Positions 1 through 5,783 of a stretch of DNA of 5,783 nt are shown here, one piece after another. Made by a program: the position numbers and the translations under genes. The notes under the pieces were generated by a model. It searched no databases, was not told the origin of the DNA, and saw only the letters and a list, made by a program, of their open reading frames with translations. Each line of letters opens with the position of its first letter. Positions within the stretch are counted from its first letter, which is position 1. Origin of the DNA: an uncultured Bacteroidota bacterium (lineage in GTDB: Bacteria > Bacteroidota > Bacteroidia > Chitinophagales > Saprospiraceae); contig CALEIL010000584.1 in NCBI GenBank assembly GCA_937876435.1, forward strand, positions 1 through 5,783, in the 5' to 3' direction.

Positions 1-1044
1 GCTGTGTCCTCAGACCTGTGGAACGAGGGCAAAGTGGGTGATTACTCCACCGCATGGGGTCGGGATACCGAAGCTTCCGGTCCATACTCCACCGCTTTGG
101 GTCGGGATACCGAAGCTTCTGGTGATTACTCCACTGCTTTGGGTAACCAGACGACAGCTATTGGTTTTTCCTCCACCGCTTTGGGAGCGAGAACAGCAGC
201 TTCTGGTGATTACTCCACCGCTTGGGGCTACAACACAGCAACTTCCGGTCCATACTCCACCGCTTGGGGCTACAACACGGCAGCTTCCGGTTTTTACTCC
301 ACCGCTTGGGGTCGGGATACCGAAGCTTCCGTTTCATACTCCACCGCTTGGGGTTACAACACGACAGCTTCCGGTTCATTCTCAACCGCTTGGGGCTACA
401 ACACGGCAGCTTCCGGTCAGTACTCCACCGCTTGGGGTCTGGAAGCCGAAGCTTCCGGTGATTACTCCACTGCTTTGGGTAACCAGACGATAGCTAGAAC
501 ACCTACTTCTCTTTCCGTAGGCCAATACAATGCCTCTAACACAACGAATGATCTCACCCTTTTCGTCGTAGGTAATGGTTTCAGTTCGATGAATTTATCC
601 GATGCTTTCCGGGTCGATGCATCAGGCAATGTATACGCAGCAGGATCTTTCAATGCACTATCCGACCACCGACTCAAAGAAAACATCCACTCCCTCGAAG
701 CCCATACCCTCGATAAGCTCACTAAAATCCATCCGGTTCGCTATACCTTCAAAAATCAGCAGACCCACCCCACCGGTACGCAAATCGGACTGATCGCTCA
801 GGAAGTACAGGCACAATTTCCAGAGTTGGTCACTACCAGTAGCAACGGTTTCCTCGCCGTATCGTACGGCCACTTCGCCGCCGTCCTGCTTAAAGGGCTG
901 CAGGAACAACAAATAGAATTGGAAGAAAAAGACCGGCAAATCCAGGAGCTACAGGCCAAAGTTCAACGCCTTGAGCAATTCGAAGCCCGACTGGCCAGGC
1001 TGGAACAACTGAATCACAATGCCCTACCCACTGATGCCGAATAA
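1..1044 (+). CDS. Trimeric fibre protein with YadA-type head repeats and C-terminal peptidase S74 (intramolecular chaperone) domain; 5' end outside window
   Basis: The frame is open from base 1 to the TAA at 1042-1044. No start signal is visible at the GTG at base 4, so I treat the gene as 5'-truncated; residues below are counted from that GTG. Residues 13-166 are eleven 14-residue repeats built on YSTA(W/L)G...ASG, the pattern of YadA/Hia-type left-handed beta-roll heads. Residues 167-219 are a transition region with SVGQYN, LFVVGNG and AFRVDASGNVY. The motif SDHRLKENI starts at residue 220 and opens a peptidase S74 domain, followed by GLIAQEVQ (262-269), FPELV (272-276) and VSYGHFAAVLL. Residues about 296-340 are a Leu/Glu/Gln-rich coiled coil. 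In characterised S74 proteins this domain drives trimer folding and then cleaves itself off just before the motif serine. No T9SS sorting domain or membrane anchor is visible in the part seen. The export route and N-terminus are unknown. I am confident of the domain calls; an adhesin or surface-fibre role is inferred, and a phage-tail-fibre origin of the domain is possible. Confidence 0.9.
   Translation, partial: AVSSDLWNEGKVGDYSTAWGRDTEASGPYSTALGRDTEASGDYSTALGNQTTAIGFSSTALGARTAASGDYSTAWGYNTATSGPYSTAWGYNTAASGFYSTAWGRDTEASVSYSTAWGYNTTASGSFSTAWGYNTAASGQYSTAWGLEAEASGDYSTALGNQTIARTPTSLSVGQYNASNTTNDLTLFVVGNGFSSMNLSDAFRVDASGNVYAAGSFNALSDHRLKENIHSLEAHTLDKLTKIHPVRYTFKNQQTHPTGTQIGLIAQEVQAQFPELVTTSSNGFLAVSYGHFAAVLLKGLQEQQIELEEKDRQIQELQAKVQRLEQFEARLARLEQLNHNALPTDAE
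40..501 (+). repeat. Eleven in-frame 42-bp repeats encoding the beta-roll head
   Basis: Eleven uninterrupted 42-base units, each encoding 14 residues, start at 40, 82, 124 and so on to 460. The constant half encodes (D/P/F/S/Q)(Y/F/S)STA(W/L)G. The variable half falls into classes: RDTEAS in units 1, 2 and 7; YNT in units 5, 6, 8 and 9; NQT in units 3 and 11; ART in unit 4; LEAEAS in unit 10. The RDTEAS stretches are nearly identical at the DNA level; units 1 and 7 are identical over 58-78 and 310-330. Since 42 is a multiple of three, gain or loss of units keeps the frame. The last unit ends in ART instead of ASG and leads out of the head. Confidence 0.95.
661..888 (+). other. Peptidase S74 domain with predicted self-cleavage site at its start
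   Basis: The domain opens with Ser220 (bases 661-663) in SDHRLK and has Lys225 (676-678) five residues later. This is the spacing of the catalytic Ser-Lys pair in endosialidase-type intramolecular chaperones, where cleavage occurs directly before the serine. By analogy the predicted cut is Leu219|Ser220. It would release a C-terminal piece of 127 residues made of this domain plus the coiled coil. The later family signatures GLIAQEV and FPELV are present, so the domain looks complete and not decayed. The 3' boundary is approximate: the fold probably merges into the coiled coil near base 889. Confidence 0.82.
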
Positions 1045-1092
1045 CGAAAATGATACCGGAAATTTATTAGCTACCTCAAGAATCGATAAACC
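1045..1092. other. Short intergenic gap without terminator
   Basis: This is a 48-base AT-rich spacer between the fibre gene stop and the GTG of the large gene. I see no inverted repeat followed by a T run and no strong promoter. The last fifteen bases are A-rich (AAGAATCGATAAACC), in line with the A-rich translation start regions of Bacteroidota. The gap is compatible with co-transcription of the two genes but does not prove it. Confidence 0.5.
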
Positions 1093-1221
1093 GTGAAAAT
1101 ACATTTGACCTTATCTTTTATGAGAACTGCAAAGAAATGCCAACCTGGATATACTCGTTGGTTAAGAGTAGTCGCAACTGGTCTGATCATCCAGCTACTT
1201 TTCTGGACTCCCGCCCTCTCC
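1093..1221 (+). other. Sec signal peptide of the large surface protein
   Basis: The basic n-region contains R11, K14, K15, R22 and R25. A hydrophobic core (about residues 26-38, VVATGLIIQLLFW) is followed by TPALS and then Gln44. The likely signal peptidase I cut is after Ser43 (Ala-Leu-Ser|Gln), with a cut after Gln44 possible. There is no lipobox cysteine at the end of the core: the only nearby Cys (residue 16) lies before it, so this is not a lipoprotein signal. If translation starts at the ATG at 1120, nine residues are lost and the signal is still complete. Confidence 0.85.
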
Positions 1222-4200
1222 CAGACGTTTACGCTGGAAAATGATGCCAACCTTAAAATTCTCAACGACGGCCTGTTGGATCTGGGTTTCTTCACTACCC
1301 TGCAGGAAAACGGAGGTAAAATCACAGATGGAAGCGTAAAAGCGACCAGAACCACCGTGACCGCACCGTCCTCTCTGAACTTTGCGGGCCTTGGAGCCAT
1401 CCTGACCACTGGCCAGGACCTGGGCGAAACCGTGATCATCCGCACGCACGATATTGAAAATGTCAACGGGCAGATGAGCATTGACCGGTACTACGATATT
1501 TCTCCTGCGAACAACAGTGGTCTGAATGCTACCCTTGGCTTCACCTATTTTGACAGCGAACTAAACGGACTGACAGAAAATGATCTGACCCTTTTCCGTT
1601 CCGAAGACGGGGGTATGTCTTACGAACTGATGGGACATATTAGTTTTGACCCAACCAACAATATCGTTACGCAGGACCAGATCGACGCCTTTTCCCGCTG
1701 GGTATTGGCCAATGGATTAGCGGTCCAGTTGCTGCCTCCCAATTGTGCCTCCCTTTTTTCACCCGGCATCAACAGTGCGGGAGAACTGAACGTTCGAGTG
1801 CTCGATGCCGTACCAAACGCTGTTCCTATTCCAATATACGATGTGGAAGTGATCAACCAATGGGGCAGTCTGATCTCGAGTGCTCAGGGATTGCGAAGCA
1901 CCGATTACATCATGGAAAACATCGATTTGTGTACCTACCGGGGCCAAACCTTGCGCATCCGCGTCAGCAACGAACTGGGGACCTGTGAATCCAATATACT
2001 GATCCCGGCTGAAACCACGATAGAACTGACCTCGGCTTTCGGCAATACCGCAAATCTGGAAAATCTCGACCTTCCCACCGGGCGGTTGACCGATGGGAAA
2101 TTGGTTACTTACTGTGGTTTTGTTCCCGATGCGTATCTGCATACACCCACCGTATCGGTATCATGCGGAGGCAGTTATAAGGATTTGCAAGTGCAGCCCG
2201 ACTGGGTGGACGTTTACCACTGCAACGAAGCCAGCGACACTTCCGAGATCATTTACCGTACCTGGGAAGTGTTCAATAAGGAAGGCGAACTGTTTACCCT
2301 GACCGATACCATCGTGGTGCTCCGCCTGCCGGCGTTGAATGCTTCCAACTTTGTGGGCTACGCCGAGGATAGCTTGTATTGTGAAATAGAACCACTGACA
2401 CTTACCGGTGGGGCTCAAAAAAGATACAGCGCCTGGAAACAACCCGTGGGTCTGCACAGCTACGAACTGGCCCATACACAACTCGGCGGCGTGGCTTATG
2501 AAATCCCCCTCACCATCATCATCGCCGGTCTCGAAGGTGCCCAGTCCCAGGGAGCGCTCGTTCTGGAAGAATATCTGAACTGCGTGATCGTCCGCAAAGC
2601 CGAAGGTAGAGATGTGACGATAGGCGACATCGTGTCCGGGGACTACCTGAGCGACCTGATCACGAAGGCCACTGCGGAGCAGCTCGGCTATGGGTTTTTA
2701 CACGCGATATATCAACTTGGGGAGAGTCCGGTCAACATTCTGGGCGGATTGTTTACATTTTTCCCCTACCTACTGTTGGAAGAAGGAGATTGGGTGTTGT
2801 CGGAAGGCGGTAATTTTGAAAAAGTGACCGGGGATTGGTTTTACGCCGGTACTGGTAACGCGCCCTTCTGGTTTACGGGTGGCTGGCCGTTCATCTCCGG
2901 AACAGGTGACTGCGTGTGGTACAGCGACGGACACGGTGAAGGGGGTGGCGACGTATGCGGTGTCCGGGTATTGGTTCCGGCACTGGAAGAAGGCACAGAG
3001 GTCTGCGTAGAGATCTGTCTGGCAGACCTGGACGGCAATCCGCATTGCGGGATCAGAATCGAATACCAGGGTGAACTGGTGGATTGGTCCGAAGGATGTC
3101 CGCAGACCAGGGGAAGAGATATTACGATCCGGCAAACGTGTTGGGGGACCACCGAAAATGAGTGCGTGTCGGATGAATACATAGCCACTGGTGGCAACGC
3201 TGGCTTCGTGGTGACGGAAGAAAATATCACGAGTAAAGCCCGGACATTCCGGCTGACCCAATGGCAAATCCTGATCGATACCATCGGGCCCATCTTTGAT
3301 TTTTGCTACCCGGTGGCGGATTGTGGAGTGATGGGCGAACCTGGTGAAATGGGTCCTATCGGCCCAGAAGGACCCGAAGGGGAAACAGGAGAGGAAGGTG
3401 AGGAAGGAGAAACCGGTCCTCCCGGCCCGGCAGCCCTCCTTATGACCCGGGCTACTTCCGGGGCAGAGGCATGCGGTGTTCTACCCTGGTGCGCTGAAGA
3501 CATCGCCACATCCATCCGGGCAGGGGAGCAGTATGGCTCGGCCAATGCCTGGGAACAATGCCATCCGACGGTGTATCGGGTCAATTCCCACGATTGCGAA
3601 GCGGAAGTGCTGGTACCTGATGTGCATTTGATCGATCAATGTAGCGGCATTCACTCGGTAAAAGCCATCGTCGATGTGGCAGGCGGTCAACGCATGGTGG
3701 CCCTCGAGCAAACCCATGTAGAACACAGAATCCTTGCCAACGGCGATACCGCTTTCATATATACTTATTCCCATCTGACCAATCCGATCCGCATTCCTTT
3801 CAATGGATGCGACGGGGCCTTGACCGAAGTGCGTTACGAAGCAGTCGACCATTGCTGGAATCAGAGTGAATGGTATAAATACATCAAGGTGATCGACGAT
3901 ACGCCACCGACGGTAGTAGTGGACCGCGAAGTCAACCTGTCACTGAACAACGGGACGGAATGGGTGTACTCAGAAGAAACATTTGATGAAGGAAGCTGGG
4001 ACAATTGTGCGATCGAACTGACCTTGGTTCGTCGGGCGGATTGGGAGAACTTAGTGGATATATGCCATGAAGAAGACTTATCCTATCGCTCCTGGGCTGA
4101 TATCCTAACCGCTCTGGGTATGAACAGCGATTATGTAACCTTCGCAGCCAATGGAGGTAAAGGAAGTGCGGGAAAAGTGAATCAGGCTTTTGAAATCGAT

Positions 4201-5724
4201 GCTCTGGCTGCTTTCCTGAGCGAAGGGGAGATCGAACAATACTTTTTCAATCAGCTCGTCTGGCTCTGGAATGATGGGCAGAAGGGCGGACGCAAAGTCG
4301 TCCACGGCTGGATCTTTGATCTGGCTGTTTATATCGCAGAAAATTGTTCCCTATCCGATGAACACGGCAACAGTCTGGATGTCCGGGATCTGGAATACAT
4401 CTTTGACAACCTCTTTGTGCAACCGGGATACGGCCATGAAATCGCCCTACTGGGAGGGGGCTGGGCGCAAGCGGCTCCGTTCCGGTGCGATGATGCATGT
4501 CAGCAGGTATCGGCCGAACTCATGGTGATGGACGCTTGCTGCAACTGGACTACCGCCTGGAGTGATGTCCACGTGGAGGATAAGAGACCGGCCCGGGTGG
4601 TGAAGCCGCTGGCAGAGCTGGAGATCTCGTGTGAGGCCTACAATATTTTTTACAAAGACCTCGTCGAATCGGCCGCTGCACTGGAAATGAATGGTAGCGT
4701 GGTGGATAGCACCGGTATATTTGCGGCATTGGATAGCGTGTTTGGGCGGTACGAACTCGGCTCTGCCGGTCTGGGTTTTGCGTACAATACGATCACGTGT
4801 AATGAAAAGTCCGAGATGGTCCAGATAGCCGATACTCTGCACGATGGGACGATCGATTGGTTGAATCAGGTGAACAAGACGATGGTACTGGATACGTCCC
4901 GGCTGACCGGCGAAAATGGTGTGGTGGATATCGTATGCAGCGGAGCTCTGTCTCAGGACATCTGGATCGATCTGGATGACTGCGGGAATGGAACCCTTAC
5001 CCGTAGATTTTATGTGTCGGGGGGCTGTGCTGCCTCGGCGGCTTCACTGGTACTGGAGCAGGTGATCCGGGTTCGGTCAGCTTGCGGATTGCGTGCCAGT
5101 ATGTTTGACCTACCGGCTGATGTGGGTAGTAAGACCGCTCCGGTTTGCTTGTCCCAGTCCTTGTCGGATACCTATTTCCCGGACGCACTGGGAAGTGTAA
5201 CCTTGAAGTCGCACCTGACCGGTGTACTGTGCAATTCGATGGCCATCGGGAAGGAGATTAAGGAATTGGCGGTTCTGGGTCAGATGGGCATGAAGAAATA
5301 CAAAGTCACCTGGAATATGAAAGACTGGTGTACCGGTGGAGGTGAATTGAACTACGTTCAGGAAGTGATAGCCACGCTCGACCCGGGTTGCGAGGTGAAT
5401 ATCGATGTAACCGCCGCAAATGTGAATTCACATCAAATTGATGCCGGACAGCGGGTCTCCCGGGAGGGATTTGTGCTATACCAAAACCGCCCCAACCCTT
5501 TCGAAGGATACACCGTGATCGGCTTTGAACTGCCGGAAGCGACCGATGCGAGATTGCTTATATACGACGTGACTGGCAGGGCGATTCAGGAAATCAAGGG
5601 TAAATATGGGAAAGGATACACTGAAATCTCTATCTCGCGGGACCAGTTACCGGCCAATGGGGTTTTGTTCTACCAATTGGAAACGGAGCGGTATGTAGCG
5701 ACGAAACGAATGATTGTGGATTGA
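1093..5724 (+). CDS. Very large secreted Cys-rich HYR-like surface protein with collagen-like segment and T9SS type A sorting domain
   Basis: An intact 1543-residue gene; no specific named protein is recognised. The order is: signal peptide (1-43); beta-rich N-terminal domain (about 44-210) with DRYYDI near 131 and FSRWVLA at 200-206, a pattern seen at the front of many Bacteroidota T9SS cargos; Cys-rich region (218-1433) with degenerate HYR/Ig-like cues IIYRTWEVF (386-394), IDTIGPIFD (728-736), DDTPP (935-939), WDNC (969-972), VEDKRPA (1161-1167) and CGNGTLTRRF (1297-1306); collagen-like triplets (745-780); helix-rich inserts (about 496-562 and 997-1085); and the sorting domain (about 1459-1543). 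I count about 42 cysteines in the mature protein, all within 218-1433, which suggests many disulphides outside the cytoplasm. The GTG at 1093 follows an A-rich stretch; the ATG at 1120 is an alternative that still leaves a full signal peptide. A role in adhesion or extracellular matrix is inferred; the ligand is unknown. No catalytic motif was recognised. Confidence 0.93.
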   Translation: MKIHLTLSFMRTAKKCQPGYTRWLRVVATGLIIQLLFWTPALSQTFTLENDANLKILNDGLLDLGFFTTLQENGGKITDGSVKATRTTVTAPSSLNFAGLGAILTTGQDLGETVIIRTHDIENVNGQMSIDRYYDISPANNSGLNATLGFTYFDSELNGLTENDLTLFRSEDGGMSYELMGHISFDPTNNIVTQDQIDAFSRWVLANGLAVQLLPPNCASLFSPGINSAGELNVRVLDAVPNAVPIPIYDVEVINQWGSLISSAQGLRSTDYIMENIDLCTYRGQTLRIRVSNELGTCESNILIPAETTIELTSAFGNTANLENLDLPTGRLTDGKLVTYCGFVPDAYLHTPTVSVSCGGSYKDLQVQPDWVDVYHCNEASDTSEIIYRTWEVFNKEGELFTLTDTIVVLRLPALNASNFVGYAEDSLYCEIEPLTLTGGAQKRYSAWKQPVGLHSYELAHTQLGGVAYEIPLTIIIAGLEGAQSQGALVLEEYLNCVIVRKAEGRDVTIGDIVSGDYLSDLITKATAEQLGYGFLHAIYQLGESPVNILGGLFTFFPYLLLEEGDWVLSEGGNFEKVTGDWFYAGTGNAPFWFTGGWPFISGTGDCVWYSDGHGEGGGDVCGVRVLVPALEEGTEVCVEICLADLDGNPHCGIRIEYQGELVDWSEGCPQTRGRDITIRQTCWGTTENECVSDEYIATGGNAGFVVTEENITSKARTFRLTQWQILIDTIGPIFDFCYPVADCGVMGEPGEMGPIGPEGPEGETGEEGEEGETGPPGPAALLMTRATSGAEACGVLPWCAEDIATSIRAGEQYGSANAWEQCHPTVYRVNSHDCEAEVLVPDVHLIDQCSGIHSVKAIVDVAGGQRMVALEQTHVEHRILANGDTAFIYTYSHLTNPIRIPFNGCDGALTEVRYEAVDHCWNQSEWYKYIKVIDDTPPTVVVDREVNLSLNNGTEWVYSEETFDEGSWDNCAIELTLVRRADWENLVDICHEEDLSYRSWADILTALGMNSDYVTFAANGGKGSAGKVNQAFEIDALAAFLSEGEIEQYFFNQLVWLWNDGQKGGRKVVHGWIFDLAVYIAENCSLSDEHGNSLDVRDLEYIFDNLFVQPGYGHEIALLGGGWAQAAPFRCDDACQQVSAELMVMDACCNWTTAWSDVHVEDKRPARVVKPLAELEISCEAYNIFYKDLVESAAALEMNGSVVDSTGIFAALDSVFGRYELGSAGLGFAYNTITCNEKSEMVQIADTLHDGTIDWLNQVNKTMVLDTSRLTGENGVVDIVCSGALSQDIWIDLDDCGNGTLTRRFYVSGGCAASAASLVLEQVIRVRSACGLRASMFDLPADVGSKTAPVCLSQSLSDTYFPDALGSVTLKSHLTGVLCNSMAIGKEIKELAVLGQMGMKKYKVTWNMKDWCTGGGELNYVQEVIATLDPGCEVNIDVTAANVNSHQIDAGQRVSREGFVLYQNRPNPFEGYTVIGFELPEATDARLLIYDVTGRAIQEIKGKYGKGYTEISISRDQLPANGVLFYQLETERYVATKRMIVD
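1100..1107 (+). promoter_or_regulatory. Weak candidate Bacteroidota -7 box (TACATTTG)
   Basis: TACATTTG exactly fits the Bacteroidota -7 consensus TAnnTTTG. However, the expected -33 TTTG element is absent at the right distance: around 1077-1080 the sequence is CAAG. If the box were real, transcription would begin a few bases before the ATG at 1120, favouring that start and a very short leader. Such an 8-mer can occur by chance, and the gene may instead be read through from the upstream gene. Confidence 0.15.
3325..3432 (+). repeat. Collagen-like Gly-X-Y segment, 12 triplets
   Basis: Residues 745-780 form twelve uninterrupted Gly-X-Y triplets in the order GVM, GEP, GEM, GPI, GPE, GPE, GET, GEE, GEE, GET, GPP, GPA. 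Ten Glu and no Lys or Arg make it strongly acidic. It lies between a module ending IDTIGPIFDFCYPVADC and a further Cys-rich module, so it is an internal linker, not a terminal stalk. Gly-X-Y runs like this form triple helices in bacterial collagen-like proteins. Twelve triplets with few prolines is short for a stable helix alone, so a flexible spacer is the other reading. Confidence 0.92.
5467..5721 (+). other. T9SS type A C-terminal sorting domain
   Basis: The last 85 or so residues (1459-1543) match the Por secretion-tail / type A sorting domain. They contain FVLYQNRPNPF (1460-1470), FELPEA, IYDVTGR (1490-1496), GVLFYQLET and the closing KRMIVD. In known cargos this beta-sandwich is recognised by the type IX translocon after Sec export and is normally removed by the PorU sortase, leaving the protein attached to surface lipopolysaccharide or released. 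It has no cysteines, unlike the region before it. The final residues Ile-Val-Asp are encoded within the heptamer repeat array. Confidence 0.95.
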
Positions 5725-5783
5725 TGATTGGGGATTGCGGATTGGGGATTTTGGATTTTCGATTGATGATTTCGGATTGAGGT
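5713..5783 (+). repeat. Degenerate heptamer array ATTNNNG, ten phased units, runs off window end
   Basis: Starting at 5713 the sequence divides exactly into ten 7-base units: ATTGTGG, ATTGATG, ATTGGGG, ATTGCGG, ATTGGGG, ATTTTGG, ATTTTCG, ATTGATG, ATTTCGG, ATTGAGG, then a T at the window edge. Every unit keeps ATT at positions 1-3 and G at position 7; positions 4 to 6 vary. The array starts in the last three sense codons of the large gene and includes its TGA stop (5722-5724). No hairpin terminator is visible in it. It resembles GATT-rich intergenic repeats that I recall from Bacteroidota genomes; its function is unknown. Confidence 0.85.

Noticed and set aside
4..6. GTG at base 4 as the true start of the fibre gene
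   Set aside because: The frame is open to the window edge, no upstream sequence is available to judge, and no signal peptide follows it. A truncated gene is the better reading.
38..493. Long open frames overlapping the head repeats in the second and third plus frames and on the minus strand (for example 158-385 minus)
   Set aside because: They exist because the 42-base repeat is a multiple of three and lacks stops in those frames. Their products are low-complexity repeats with no family match, while the main frame has a clear domain order.
1071..1481. Minus-strand open frame over the start of the large gene
   Set aside because: It lies opposite a well-supported signal peptide and N-terminal domain, has no recognisable domain and would have to be read against both real genes.
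2770..3293. Two overlapping minus-strand open frames of about 150-165 codons inside the large gene
   Set aside because: They are shadows of a GC-richer coding stretch, with Pro/Ser-rich composition and no motif. The plus-strand frame is continuous across them.
3325..3432. Glutamate-rich low-complexity linker without collagen character
   Set aside because: Glycine falls at every third residue for twelve triplets without a break, which is collagen periodicity and not simple acidic low complexity.
5725..5783. CRISPR array or rho-independent terminator downstream of the large gene
   Set aside because: The units are only 7 bases, with no spacers between longer identical repeats. The tract lacks the self-complementarity needed for a hairpin and has no terminal T run after a stem.

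Overview
The window looks like a piece of a Bacteroidota chromosome, most likely from the Saprospiria (Saprospiraceae/Lewinella-like bacteria). The main evidence is a very long secreted protein that ends in a type IX secretion (T9SS) type A sorting domain. It also contains degenerate HYR-like/Ig-like modules of a style I know from large Saprospiraceae surface proteins. The downstream GATT-rich heptamer tract also fits Bacteroidota intergenic DNA, although that point rests on recollection.

Layout. Positions 1-1044 hold the 3' part of a plus-strand gene that enters the window already open. It encodes a fibre protein: eleven 14-residue YadA-type head repeats, a short transition region, a peptidase S74 / intramolecular chaperone domain with an intact Ser-Lys pair, and a C-terminal coiled coil. 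After a 48-base gap with no visible terminator, positions 1093-5724 encode one intact protein of 1543 residues on the same strand. It has a signal peptide, an N-terminal beta-rich domain, a long Cys-rich HYR-like region, a 12-triplet collagen-like segment, two helix-rich inserts and the T9SS sorting domain. Positions 5713-5783 are a phased array of ten degenerate heptamers (ATTNNNG). The array begins inside the last three codons of the large gene, contains its stop codon and runs off the window end.

How the parts may work together. Both proteins look like extracellular structural or adhesive proteins and lie in the same direction, so they may be co-transcribed. The first is probably a self-trimerising fibre whose chaperone domain cleaves itself off. 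The second is exported by Sec, moved across the outer membrane by T9SS and either anchored at the cell surface or released. No enzyme, RNA gene, CRISPR array, transposase or minus-strand gene is supported. The least ordinary points are the collagen-like insert in a T9SS cargo, the mosaic Trp-rich head repeats next to an S74 domain, and the heptamer array that supplies the stop codon.
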